From the NCBI GenBank assembly GCA_037576215.1, contig JBANDB010000004.1, forward strand, positions 434,001 through 498,000: a stretch of DNA of 64,000 nucleotides, written 5' to 3'. The notes below the pieces were generated by a model, which made no database searches, was not told the origin of the DNA, and saw nothing but the letters and a program-made list of their open reading frames with translations. Below are positions 46,659 through 59,430 of the stretch, in pieces (position 1 is the stretch's first letter; each line of letters opens with the position of its first letter). This DNA is from Armillaria gallica (taxonomy: Eukaryota > Basidiomycota > Agaricomycetes > Agaricales > Physalacriaceae). The translations under genes and the position numbers were made by a program.

Positions 46659-47470
46659 GGGTTCGTCAGCGTTTTCATACTCATCTTTTCTGCAAATGTG
46701 CGTTCCATGATTCTTCGCCCTCCGGACGTTCACGACAAACGCCGGGTAGATAAAACTCTGTGTACATTCGGGTGCCTGCATAACCCTGTATTTTCCAGCT
46801 GCTTGACTGCCATCTGGGGATTCGCGTTCGGTCAGCCGTCTGTCTTCTGCAAAGCACGATTCATTACCACGTCCTCTCCTTATCCTAGTATGTGTGAGGT
46901 TTAGCATCTTAATTTGGCGAAGACTTGGAACGTTCACCGGAGAACCTATCCATCCAGGCGGGGATATAACGATGAAGCCCAACATTTTGGCGGGTGCTTA
47001 TACTCGATCGCGTTTATAGACTGTCTCATTGATAAGGGGAAAGGAGTCCATCCCGGAGTATACTCAGCAGGTTACGAGAGACAGTTATAGCGAATCTCCA
47101 TCTTTCTTGAACGCAGGTAAGTAAAGAAGTCTCCTTACTCAAGTCAAAATTCTACACACACTTACATATTAGACCACATAAGCGAACCAGATCCACACGG
47201 CGCTGACACTGAATCACGATGTTCCTGTCGAAGCTAGTTCTTCAACCAACAGCGGCTGCCGGAGGGACGACAAGAATTGCGTGGGAGCTCTTGATACTAG
47301 ACAGGTGTACAATGCAAACCCAATACTCGAACTACGAAGGGGTCATGAGTAGGGCAGGTCGGTAAGAGAACTACGAAGCAAATATCACATTCCCTCCTTC
47401 AAGGTACATATTAAACTGCGTCCATTTCTATGCCCGTTTCTATCTTCCTAGAACCAAGTATCACGTTCTT
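46659..47470. other. Module 5/6 spacer
   Basis: 46659-46880 continues the region interrupted by the 1336-bp element and matches 9635-9850. 47230-47460 matches the downstream flank of the module 4 remnant. No gene seen. Confidence 0.5.
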
Positions 47471-50400
47471 CTACCTTCGCCGTCGAGATCCATGGTGGGT
47501 TTCCAATGACCTGCGAGCGTAGGACTTCATCGACCACTATTAGCAACATTGTTGACTTGAAAGAGTCAAATTATTCACCTACCCGTTCGATACCACTATT
47601 GCGATCCTTCCCGTTCACAACACAGTCGGTCAGTATATCGACAACCTCTTTCAATTTCTTCAGACGTTTTGCATCACCTGGCAGTATGACTTCGCCACTG
47701 TCGGAATAGTAACTCTCGAGTAAGGCATCGTTATCTATGTCCCGGTCTACGGTGGAAAGTAATGCATTCCATTCAGGGTAATCGGGACCAATTTGAGCCA
47801 GTGCGGATAAGAGAGGACGTTGTGGGGTTCCATTGAGTGCGATGTTTGTACAGATTGCGAGAATGACAGGCGCTTGATGGATGTCTTCAATATGCGATTG
47901 AAGAGCCTCCGGCTCGATGCCTGTATGATTTCCCGTGACCAAACCGTCAGTCACCTTCGAGAGCAGAGTAATGTAGCCCTGCAGCGTTTCAATGGACCAT
48001 ATATGAAGTGAGCTTCTCTGTGCGATGTACTCCAAGCTTCTTTCCTGCTGAAACGTTTCGTATGCATGGGAGATCCCTCCAGAGAGTCCTTGACCCACTA
48101 AAAAGCTGTTGACGCCAAAGAGAGAGCCAAATAGTTGATGAGGAAAACGCTGGGTGTTATACTTGTAGTATTCGTCACTTTGGACCATGACACCAAGGAG
48201 GTTAGAAAACAAAGGCCTTGTAGCCCATTCAGTGACAGGAACGATGACGCCAAAATCAGGACCTCGTTCTATAAACCAAGCAATGCATGCAAGAGCATGA
48301 CCACGGCAAGTCTAAAGGAGGGTCCAGTACCCTGAACGGTTCTGGGAACGAGTGGAAGTTCCACTGAATAGATCGGATGTGATGTAAGAGAGGACCGTCT
48401 CGAATACTCCGCGATGGCACAGCGGGAGAGGTGGGTTGTCAGGATCGTGAAGGCCTCTACTAATAGCATACAGTGCAACGATTAATAGGCGGTATTTGGA
48501 GATCGTGGAATCAGAATGGAAGAAGCGACGTTGACTCGAATGAATGTCAATCAAGTTTAACTCGGGGTACTCCGAGTTGAGTACCAAGAGACGTGTCATT
48601 GCGAGAAGAAGCCTTGGCTGGCGCTCCATGGACTCTTGGTACAAATCAAAAATTTCAAAGAAGGAGAGAAGATTGTCAAGAAGATTGTCTGGAAAATACT
48701 CGACTGCGGTGTCCGCCAAAGTTTTTCTATACGATGTGGTAGAGGCTCGGTCCCCTAGAAAGAGCGAAGCAACGAAACTGAAGCACATATCGATGTTCAG
48801 CACAGTGTCACTTGCGCGACTAAATAATCCTTGATCAACCGCACGAAGGAAGACACCATTCCACACGACAGGATGGTGAACATCATTACGTGCTAAAGCA
48901 TTCATAGCGACTTGCTTCTGAGAAGGTAGGTGTGCAGGCTTCAGAATGTGTGTAGCTTCAAGGGAAGATAGCGTTGTCGACAGGCCATCAAAATAGATGT
49001 ACTTGTTCGAAAAGTCTAGATTATACCCTCCAAGCTGAGGTTCACTGCGTAGGGCAGGAAATTGAATCTCCAGCCGGAGAAGCTGCTCAAGCTTATGGTC
49101 GACGTCTGGAACATTCTTGGGAACCCACCTCGTAGAGTTCCCGCTTTGGTAGATAACTTTATCCATGCAGTCCATCAACATTCCCTCTTTTCATCGAGTA
49201 TCTCATGCCAGTGTGGTTGTAAAATATCCTGAGCAGCTGCGTTGTACTTTCCGGGCAATCCAGCGAGAGCCTGAATTACGAGACGACGGATGAGCGAAGT
49301 TGACGATCTCGCATACAGCCAGAGGAGTGCTTGAAGATCGTACTTGACACGCGATCTTTCTGCAGCATATATTTCGAAACCTTCTAATGTCTGAGGGGAA
49401 GCGTCGGCCGATACCACCGCCTTTATGACTAGAGTGTATCGATGAAATATCCACATGGCAGTGACGTATGCAATTGATGAGAGGGGCGTCTTGTACGGGC
49501 ACTCCGGGTATATCAGAGGGAGCATATTGGTCACAAGGTACACAATATACGTGACAAGGGAGATAGTTCCTATTATGAGCGCAATTCCCAGCTGCTGGGG
49601 TAAGAGATATAGGAAAAGCCCTATGAAAAATAGGCCGAGGGATAGGTGCAACATTAGCGGGAGGAGGCCAATGAGGGTGCTGACACGCCAATCGACAAGG
49701 CCAATGTAGCGTAAATGTCGAGTTCGACAGCGAACTTGGGGGTCTCCAGCGACGGGAGATAGATAATGGCAATACCACTCATCTGCAAGGACGGCAAACG
49801 ACGCTGTCGCAAGGCTGAGAGAAAGGCTTTCAAACCATAGCCCATTGATCCACGAATCCAAAGGTTTCGGAGTAAAATGAGCAGCGGGGTCAGCCCCGGA
49901 AGTGATGATGCGGTCAATGGAAGTGCCGTTCGCCAGTGCGCGCTGTATCATTATTGATCTGATCAAATAGTAAAAGTGCCGACAATTGCTGATAATCTAG
50001 TCGAAGATTTCCTGCGGATTGTGCGATAAAGGCGCTGACAATGGCAGACAATAATCCCGCCTACAAGATGGAAAAAATTGAAGTGACGTAGCACGCATTT
50101 AACTGAATCGGCTCACAAAACTAGGAGGATGTTGACTTGTCCTCTTTGATTCCCAAGCATATCTGTGTCATAAATCAGACCTTCGTCCAAATAGGCCCGC
50201 CAAATGTTGAATGTTGGCCCTGCTTCTTCAAAAGGTTGATTCGGTGCATACGCTCAAGCATCACCTAGAATGATTTGTGAGTTAACAGGAGTGATCGTTT
50301 AACACAATATGCGTACCCATCACTCCAACATATGTACTGGCAGGTTGACTCGGTAAACCAAAAACCGAGGGGTGTCTCCTCTTGGCGGGATGCTTTAGTA

Positions 50401-50557
50401 CCCTTTCAGGCGAGGGTGAATTCGATGTTTTCCTTGTCGTAGCCCTATGGATAGCCGAATCCTGAGTGCGATTGTACTCTCCAAACACGTGCAACGATGC
50501 AACATCACTGGAATCAGAACTCCAGTCTTGACTTTCACTGGGAGTATTATCATCCAT
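47471..50557 (-). pseudogene. Module 6 DUF6535 gene (beta lineage), several breaks
   Basis: Exons: 50557-50317 (starts MDDNTPSES), 50264-50117, 50060-47583 and 47536-47471 (ends SLETHHGSRRRR). Exon 2 is 148 nt, not the 149 of other copies. About 4 nt are inserted in the codons for DQINIQ near 49950, a nucleotide is missing near 49190 (DEKRE then stop), and a TAG at about 48313 replaces the Trp of WTCR. DUF6535 hallmarks remain: WYCHYLSPV, RTRHLRYIG and hydrophobic segments. It is clearly more diverged from modules 3, 5 and 7 than those are from each other. Confidence 0.83.
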
Positions 50558-50999
50558 CTCTAGTGCTAGCAAAGAGAGAGATGATAAGATATCAGAAGGA
50601 CGAGAGAGTGAGTACTTAAGGGGAAAATGACATGCAGAATGGTAAAAAAGCGGAAATTTCCGTGATCCGTCTAGGGTACACGCATAAGTCTGCGTGAACA
50701 AACCCAAAAAGGAAGCAATTGGGTGCTAAGAGGAAAAACATGACGTGCCGTTCGCACCGCACTATTTGAAAGTCCCAGGGCCAGCGCGGCTGAAACCTTG
50801 CAAAGGGAGTTTGGGGGATATGTCTTTGCTCTTCTTATATTCAGTTGATTTAATCGTTAGAAACGCATTAGAACTGCAAAGAGCTTCCTGTTTGATAATG
50901 AAACGACGAGAAAATGCGTCGGAAGCTGTGTTCTGATGGGGAAGAGGAAAAACAAAGCACCAGTAAGAAGTGATGCGGAATTCATAAAGACTTAATGTA
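50558..50999. other. Module 6 upstream flank
   Basis: 442 bp between the DUF6535 start and the 1336-bp element. No gene seen; promoter elements not identified. Confidence 0.4.
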
Positions 51000-51008
51000 A
51001 TTGTGACG

Positions 51009-52344
51009 GGGCACGTAGAATTTTGCGAGCGACCCTTGCGAGCTTGCGTTCCATTGCGAGCCTACATTTGCGTTTGCGTTTGCGAGTGTGACTTCATTTG
51101 CGAGCGTGACATGATCCTCCGAGATCGAGCCTAAGTTCAACTTTTAGTTATCCTGATGTGTGAAAGCGTTGTAAATACTTCAGCTGTGTGTTGTAGATAC
51201 CCAGACTTTAAGATTCCTTGATCAATGTGAGCACGGCAGTCGGTACAGCCACAATCACGAACTGATCGGCCATCTAAGAACCCAAATCGGAACGTACTCT
51301 CTACTGCCACTTCTTCATCGTTTAATACGTCGCGCTACTGTGTATCTTTCTTTGTGTTCTGCTACCATTCCTCTAGGATACTAGGCCGACCTCAGCTGTT
51401 AATAGCTGCCGTACTTAGTTCAGGTAGGGCCGGACTTTGATAAAGAAGAACTCGAGCAATGGCATAGAGCAGAACGGGAGAAGGAAGAGGGAAGGGAACG
51501 AGTGCAAAGAGCAACACGCCTAGGACCTACAATGCTGTCAAAGGGTATGCCAAACTTGAAGCGTCAGGCTGTGTCTGAGATCGATGCAGACCCAGGTGAC
51601 TTAAGGACTGCTGATCCTAGTGAGGAATGTCTTCCAGAAGCCAAGCGTAGCCGTCGCAGATTAAGGGAGGGTAATTGCCACTCGTAGATGATAGAACATA
51701 TCAGTACGCTTTTAGGCCCTATAGAATTGCTAAGTTCTCGTGTTCAGAGAACTCGAGTATATATGCTAGCATTTAGTAATACCACAGCAAAATACAGACA
51801 CAGATCATGGAGAGAAGACCACAACAAGTGAAAAAACCAGCGATGATACAGTTACTTAGATGTAAACCGGAGGTAAAGCTTGGATAAAGCAAATGTGACA
51901 ACATGTCACACTTGCGAGCAAGGCTGTAACGCTTGCGAGCAATACTAGAACGCTAGCGAGACTTGTCAGAACGCTAGCGAGCAATGCTAGAACGCTTGCG
52001 AGCCATGTTAGAAAGCTTGCATTCAGACTTTCACTAATATTGTGATGGTAGTATGCTGTCAACAGACCACTGGACCATCCTTGGGGACCTCGCGCGCATG
52101 TAATTTACTGTCTAGCAGGTCTTAAACTATTTACTTGATGTTATTATCTATCCAGAACAGTGTTTAAGCCTCGTAAGGATCGAGGAAGTTTTGAGGTAGT
52201 CTGGTCAGTAAATTTAGCTCGCATTCATAAGTAATAACACGCATTGATGAGATCATAAACGCATTGATAGGAACGCAAGTGATCGCAAGTAAAACGCAAA
52301 TGAACGCAAGCTCGCAAGGATCGCTCGCAAAATTCTCCTGGCCC
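51009..52344 (-). mobile_element. 1336-bp non-autonomous DNA element, copy 2 (uninterrupted)
   Basis: Inverted relative to 44893-46649 and very similar throughout. Left end GGGCACGTAGAATTTTGCG, right end inverted GGGCCAGGAGAATTTTGCG. The 9-bp duplication ATTGTGACG is perfect (51000-51008, 52345-52353). Plus-strand frame 51502-51687, probably continuing from about 51420 (VGPDFDKEELEQWHRAE), ends in a basic stretch (SRRRLREG) and is also open in copy 1. It could be the C-terminal end of a lost transposase or a captured exon. Confidence 0.9.
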
Positions 52345-52353
52345 ATTGTGACG

Positions 52354-53439
52354 GAGACCCGACTACCCTGCGACCAATATCAGCGCAACTTGTACCTGAT
52401 CTAACCATCTCGGAAAAGAGACTCACCGTCAGTCCGCAACAACGCAGCTGCCAGCTTGATCCAACCTTGGTGCTGATTCAGGAGCTTGAAGATCACGCAC
52501 AAGTCGTATAAAAAGATGCACCAGTGCGAACATAATGGAAGCAAAATGATCGTAGGAATCAGTCCCTCCTTCAGTTTTGGTTCCAGAATCATGCGGCGTG
52601 AGCCTGAGGACCTTTTACTATTGTTTATGGGAGCTTGACGATTGAGACTGCAAACAAAAATCGACAGTGCCTAACGGGAATCAGAAAAATGCAAGGAGTG
52701 AGTGAGTACGCAATAAACTAAGCGACTTGCATCTCGTTCCTTTCGTGCCTGTCCTCTGAAGCCCATAATCTGGGATTGTATATATAGCATATACCTGCGC
52801 TGCAAGGAAAAGCAATAGGCTCTGTTTAAATAAGAGAGATCTTGCAGGAGGCTGAGATTTTGTTAAGAAGATATTGATGATAAGAATAGCCATAAAGTTC
52901 ACGATCGGATAACATGCTAGTGTTGAAGACTGAGCGAGCGCTGAGGCCTGAGGCCTTGAGGCCTTCAGGTACCGAGCATTAGAAATGATCACCCATTTAT
53001 CAGACGATCATTGTTTGTAGTAAGCAAATCGAAGCAAGAAGTCCACCTTTTGAATAGATTGAGACGCCGAAGAGTAAGGAGCCTGGGAGAGATGTGAGCG
53101 GCACAATCGGACCGATAACGTCACTTTTTACCCTTTAGGGCAGAGGTTTTCGTCTTTTGATTTGCTTTTGATCCTTCCCCACCAATCTATCTCTCGAGGA
53201 TTCCGATGGCAATCGACGCGACAAGTATTTGGTCGTGAAATGCGATGACGCATCGATACTTGGACGTTCCGGTCTGGCACATTCTTTGACTCCTTTTCTC
53301 AGTCCTGTCCATTTTCCTTCTTATGCGACCTCTTCTGGGATATGGTATGTTCGTTTTTGTTTTTTGGCGCGTAGCAACGGACAAAATAGGCAGTATCAAC
53401 CAGTCGAAAAATAGTCTGGAAGACGACCACCGTGTGACA
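52354..53439 (-). other. Module 6 spacer with possible membrane-protein exons
   Basis: Two minus-strand frames, 52992-52681 (FMAILIINIFLTKSQ; hydrophobic LLLFLAAQVYAIYTI) and 52592-52401 (LIPTIILLPLCSHWCIFLY), look like exons of a small membrane protein, with an intron-like gap between them. No family recognised. 53100-53250 is the beta-type block shared with 3340-3480. Confidence 0.35.
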
Positions 53440-55030
53440 TCAGCTTATGCAGCAATGCTGTCTCTAGGAGGAAGGCTGATGAAGAGGATGCTGATGATTT
53501 TATATTTGTCACAGAGGGTGCTGAAGCGAGTTGGAGCCGTAGATGATGGTGAAAGAGTATGAAGAGAAGAGCATGGTGTTGTCATCATCGATGGACAATA
53601 TCTGCAGGTCATCTGGACACAGGCCGGAGATCGAGGCATGCGAGTCTCATGCGTGCATACCGCGTTCGGTCCCGCCTCTCGCCCCTTAAAGCCGCTGCGT
53701 GAAATCCCGCCTCTTTTACTTGTGCTTCTCTCATTCCTCCCGCGAACGTTGCTGTCCGCGCTCGACCTCGACATGCGGGATGTTCCTTCTATTACACACA
53801 CTCTCCGTGCGCCTGCATGACCATCATCACCGACTCGGGCATATCTTTACACCATGTACGCGCCCAAATGGATCAACACTCCCTTCCTTTCATGCTCACG
53901 TCCTGCGCCACCATTCTGCCTTAGGTCTCTGCCACATAAACTTTGGCTACACTTGTCACGCCGAGCAGGCCAAGGCTGTGCTTTTCACGTGGCTCGATGG
54001 CGAGACTAGCATTGTCTCCCTCCGATTTCCATCACTCCTCGACGACGACGATGACTCTCCACCGTGCATGCCACTTCCCGCCACCCATATGCCCAATCGA
54101 CTTCTTTCCACACCAAGCCAACCCCATGCCTCCGTTATCGCCCTTTCCGCCTGTTCCAATGCCGACTCAAGCTACGTTCACACATATGGCCGATACTCTG
54201 TTCCTAAAACTTACGACCCTCTACATCTTATCATCCTCATCGCGCTGTCACGTCCTTTAATCGACGCGTCTATCACCATATCCATGCTCATGTATGCTGT
54301 TTTTCGTCCTACAAGCACCCTCTAGTCCTTCTTTCCATCCGTCAGCCGTCTCAATCTCGGTTTAAAGTCTGTAGGAAACGGTACTGAAGAAAAAACGCTT
54401 TGCAGTGCTGTCGTCGTACGCCATAGTATTGAAGAACTCGAAACAGCAGGCGGGGCCGGGAATAGTGCTGGTGTTCCATCGTTCTACATCTCAAGTCTCT
54501 TCGTGTCCTCGTCATGCGTAAACTAGGGACAGCGCAAGTGAAAACAGCGAACGAGGAGCTCAACGAAAGATTCCCCCTCCTGAAGCGAGCGTGGACACGA
54601 TCGACATCATCCACCACTAGCCACTCCATGGTAGTCAGCGAATGAGCTCGTACAGCACGTCTAGCCAACGCGTGCCCCGCCCTCGAACACATCATCTTCC
54701 TAAACGAAGAACAGTAGCGCCGTCCATCTCCCTCTCTCCCCCGCTCCTATTCCTCGCCGAGTCTCCCATTTGACGATCTCTCCGTGAAGACTGATCGCGA
54801 TGTTGTTCCTCCTCCGCCGCCTCTCAGGACGGACATCCCTCTGATGGAGCAGAGGTTCATGAAGAGGGAGCAGTGCTTTGACCTCGACGAGAGCGATGAC
54901 TCCGATGACTCCCTGTTCTTCAAATCTAGTGCGACCAGGCAGAGTAGTTCGCTGCAACGCTGTTAATAACAGGTCGAGATTGACGTTCAAGGAGCTGGGA
55001 GGATGGTGATGGCACTGGTCTGGGCATAGG
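53440..55030 (+). pseudogene. Module 6 LRR-like gene, broken copy
   Basis: Beta-type 5' half with SALDLDMRDV (about 53755-53785) and a long frame 53699-54325. The core is decayed after 54325 (stop at STL, then frame changes through 54470-54660). The C-terminal block survives at 54784-54966 (PPPPPLRTDIPLMEQRFMKRE, acidic run) but ends in TAA before the usual end. A second, worn copy of the 3' cassette follows at 55410-55610. Confidence 0.57.
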
Positions 55031-56236
55031 TACGCGTCCTTTCTACTGTTCTTGCTATTCAAGGTCCTCATTTTACTTCGTAGATCCTTTGCCGTCGCCA
55101 TCGTTTGGATCCCGATTCATATATCTATCCTTATCTGTATTTATCCTTACTTTCACTCTCCGACTCGTGGATTTATACCCAAATGTAATTCTTCGTGCAC
55201 ACAGATTATCCGTCCTGATCCAGCCGGGAAACTATGTCTCATTACTCAAGGAAAACACCTACACAAAGTTCTACATACGCATAAGAATCAGTTCTGGTGA
55301 GAGGAACGTGGTTACTTTCGCTTCATCTTCCTGTGAAGATATTTTTGCCCTATCAGCGTAGCCATTGTTCATGCATCCTTTTAGCATCCGACTGGGGATT
55401 TCAAGCAACGGTTCACGAAGTCTTTCAACCGTAACAACGGCGACGATTCTTTAAACCGAGTCCTAGAAAAAAGAGTATTTCGATACAACGCTATCACGAA
55501 CAAATCGAGGCTCACATTCAAGGTGCTGGGAAGATGGTGAAGCATTAGGTAGGCGACTTCTTCTCTGTTCATGCTATTCAAACTCAAAAAACATTCTTTC
55601 GTAGGTCGCTCTGCTGTCGTCATCGCGGAAAAGCGATCTACTCTCGATTTTATCTATCCTGTGACTCGTGGATTTATACCCATTTATATTCGTTGCTCCC
55701 TTCTTAGCTTTGGACCTTAATGTAGATGTTACCCTTCAACATCTTGATTAGTTCAGCAGAATTCGTGCTTGTACGGCGATAGTTCGAGGATTTCTCGTAT
55801 CGTGTCGGAAGATTTGAAGACCTTCATGTCAGCTGGTCATTGATACGTCCAAGCTGCTATCATCACCGATGATGATGTCAGTGCCAACTACATGTCTTCT
55901 TCTCTCACTTGCTCCGAAGTGTTGATACCCATATTCAAACCGTGGCGCGATTCGAGCCCATCTTTCTTTCTCTCGTACGTTCTTCTTTACTTCTCCTTAT
56001 CATCTTGGTTAGAAAAGCTTTATTTGATGCCTCCAAATATTGTACGTTTCTTTCACGGCGATCTTTCATGTTCTCTTTCTCTCAAGATGGCAAGAATTGA
56101 CACGAGCATACTTTGTTCACAGACAGTGTCGCACGGGAGCGGCTATCCAAATAGGTCTTAGGGCGTTTCTTCTTCCGCGAGGGTGACAGGGACTGTTTAT
56201 AGTACGCAAGCTACTACACACAATTCCATATCCAAA
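55031..56236 (+). other. 3' region of the module 6 LRR-like gene and spacer
   Basis: 55029-55084 is the conserved intron-like stretch (GGTACGCGTC...TCGTAG). 55100-55350 matches 21730-21970. 55410-55610 is the duplicated cassette. From 55890 to 56236 no gene is seen. Confidence 0.45.
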
Positions 56237-59200
56237 TCATAGGTTTGTGAGACGAGAAGGGATGGGGGAAAATAATACTGTTGGAAACAAGAATTGGCGC
56301 GGTTCTCTATCATACAAACTTTCGACATGATCACGCATCATTCTCGCTGATCCATTATAGTCCCGAAGTCCTATCGCTTCTACGTCTGCGCTGCCGTCCG
56401 GTGGCTTCCTCATCCAATTTATCAATCGGGATCGACGTTGAGTTTCGGGCGACCCGTTTTGAGGGTTGAAACTCGTCGATGGCTATAGGAAAGTATTCAG
56501 TTGACGGTGGATTGGGGGATTTATATCTACATACCTGATTGATAACATTCCTGCCATCCCTTGCCGCCTGGAGACACTCATCTAAACTCTGCACAGTCTC
56601 TTTGATAATGGAATTTTCGTCAGCTGGTGGCTTTAATGTTTTCAAGATTCCATCCCATTCAGAATGATTGGGATCAAGTGAAACCAGGGATGATAAGATA
56701 GGATGTGGCTGGGTGCCGCTGCGGGCGATGCTCGTACAAATGCAACGAATGACAGGTGCTTGACGCAGGTCTTCGATATACCGATCAGGCAATTCGTCCG
56801 ATTGAATATTTGGGATCTTCCCTGCCTTGGCATCCGAGAGCCCAGTGATATAACCACCCAGCCCATCAATGAGCTCTGAGTGGAGGCTATGTGTCTCTGC
56901 AATATAACGCAAACTACCTTTCTCTCGGAAAGCTTCATACGCCCCGGGAATTCCTTGTTTGAACGCCTGACCCAATAACAAGCCAACTACGCCAACTACA
57001 GAGCCCAGGCGTTGAAGATCAGGGAGGACTCCAACAGGAGGCAGACGGGGTACAGCCGCTACACGTTGATCATGGATGAATTGAAGGATATTCATAAATG
57101 TAGGCTTCTTGGCCCGATCTGCTTTCCATTCAACGACCCAGTCCTCGTGGCCTTCACCCATGAGTGAAGCCATGCATGCAAGCGCATCGACGTGGAAGGT
57201 CCAAAGGAGGTCCTTGAGCTCTGAATCCTCCGAATTTCCCATTGAAGGCTCGGCAAATAAATCAGACATCATATAAGAGTGTATCGCCCAGAACCCATCA
57301 GTCCGCCATTGTTTGGAAGGAATATCGCTGGGATGATCAAGAATGGCTTTGTTTATCGCATGTAAGGTAACCTGCAACAGTCGGTACTTGGTAATGGTAG
57401 AATCACGATGAAATGGACGATGTTGGTGCGAATTAAAGATTGATGGGGCTGGGTCGGGCGCCAAGGCGCGTACAATGGCGAGTGAGAGTCTTCGCTCGGG
57501 ATCGACTAGGCCGTTGTATGATTCGGATGTCGAGAAGAACGCGAGAAGGCCTGACAGAATTTCTTGTTTATGGGAAGTTACCAAGGCGTACGCCAAAGTG
57601 TAGCCGTATGATTCGGGAGGACTGTGCTGGGGGAGATATATGCTTGTTACCAAGTTGAGACACATCTGAGTGGTTAAGCCGTCCCCCACGTCATGAAACA
57701 ACTTTGCTTTATCCACATAACGGTCTAAGAGCTTCTCCCAGATGAGAGGATGGTGAACGCCATTGTCTGTTAAAGCGTCCATGACAACTTGGTTCTGCTC
57801 CGTAGGCTTCTGAATATGTGGGTCGTCGATGGAAGACAGAGTTATCAACAATGTATTGGAAAGCTTCTTTGAGAAATCCAGATTATGCTCTCTGAAGAGT
57901 CCGGATGGGAAGTTCCTGCACAAAGGAGGGAACAAAATCTCCAACCGGAGGAGTGGTTCAATCCTGCCGCCGATATTGGGAATATCCTTTGGAATCCACC
58001 GAGTAGGCCCATCTCGGCTCAGCTCCATACAATCCATCAACATTCTTTCCTTCTCATCTCGTATTTCAACCCAACGCGGGCTGAAAACCTCTTCAGCGCA
58101 TGCCTTGTGGTCTGGGGATAATCCAGCAAGAGCCTGGATAATGACACGATGGATTGCCGATGTCGATGATCTCTCGTACAACTAATGAAGCGCATCAACC
58201 TCGTTTTCGATACGTGACTCGTGTGCAGCATAAATCTCAGAAGCTTCCATCTTATTGACTTCGGAGAGATTCTTGACTTCCAGCGATGAAGTCAGCCCGG
58301 GAACTGTGGCAATTGGTGCCCGCTTTCGAGCAGCAAATAAAATATAACTGAGGGGCGTTTTCCACGGACACTCCGGGTAACGTAACACGATGCGGCAGGA
58401 AAAAATGTAGAACACAAGGCTGACAGCAAATATTGTGACCTGCACATAGTACGTTTGGGAACCCTTGCTGAACCCAGAGAGTGTAAGGCCCAACACAAAG
58501 CTGATGAGGGAGAGGTGCAACAGGAGTTGTAGGAAGCTAATGGAGTCCCCGAGGTGCCATTTGATGAGGCCTTTGTAACGTAAATGTCGAGTACGGGCAC
58601 GAACTTTGGGTTGTCCAGGGATGGGCGATACATAATGGCAATACCATGCATGTACAAGAATGGCGAAAAATGCAGCTACAAGACTGAGAGTAAGACTCGC
58701 CAACCAGAGCCCATATATAATCAAATCACCACGGCGCGGAGTAAAAGGAGCGGTGGGGTCAATGCCAGAAGTGGTGATATTGTCAATGGAAGTGCCATTA
58801 GCTAGTGCGCGTTGTATATTGATCTGGTCAAACAGCAAAACAGCAGAAATTTTCTGATAGTCCAGCTGAAAGAAATTTGACGATTGTACATCGAAGGCGC
58901 TGACAACTGCGGAGAATAGTCCCGCCTAATATAGAAAATACAATAAAAGTGATGTAACATATATTTGACACCTACTCACGAACACTAAGAGGACATTCAC
59001 TTCTCCTCTCTGATCTCGAAGCATATTGGTGTCGTAATTCCAGCTTTCATCTAAATAAGCACGCCAAACGCTGAATGCTGGCCCTGCTTCTTCGCAAGGT
59101 TGACTCGGCGGATACCCTTGAGAATCACCTGAATTAAGTTGTGAGGATAGATGTAATGACTCGGGAAGTACCCATACCAATTGGCGCTACGACAGGGGCG

Positions 59201-59430
59201 CTATGAGGTTGGCTAAGTAGAGGAATCACTGCGAAGGGTTCCTCGTCAGGAAAGCGCATAATTATTACCTGCCCTGTCGTACTGGCATGGTGTGTCGAAT
59301 GATGGGAATTTTCGGCCTGGTCGAATGAATTTTGGGCGCTTGTGCAGCGGTTCAATCTATCGGTGTCGTCATTGGACTCAGGATGATGTGGGGTTTCGTC
59401 TCGAATGTCGGAGCGCATATCGTGTTCCAT
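56237..59430 (-). pseudogene. Module 7 DUF6535 gene, one nonsense codon
   Basis: Four exons: 59430-59178, 59128-58980, 58925-56535, 56482-56237; introns 49, 54 and 52 nt, phases 1, 0, 0. The joined frame would encode 1012 residues with every landmark of the family (AGLFSAVVSAF, LLFDQINIQ, WYCHYVSPI, RARTRHLRYKG). It carries one in-frame TAG at 58182-58184 (codon 382), where intact paralogues have the Trp of DALHWLYERS. No other lesion was found, so the inactivation is probably recent, or the allele varies in the population. The last exon starts PSTSFN, as in the module 3 gene, but has a longer, different tail. Confidence 0.87.
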
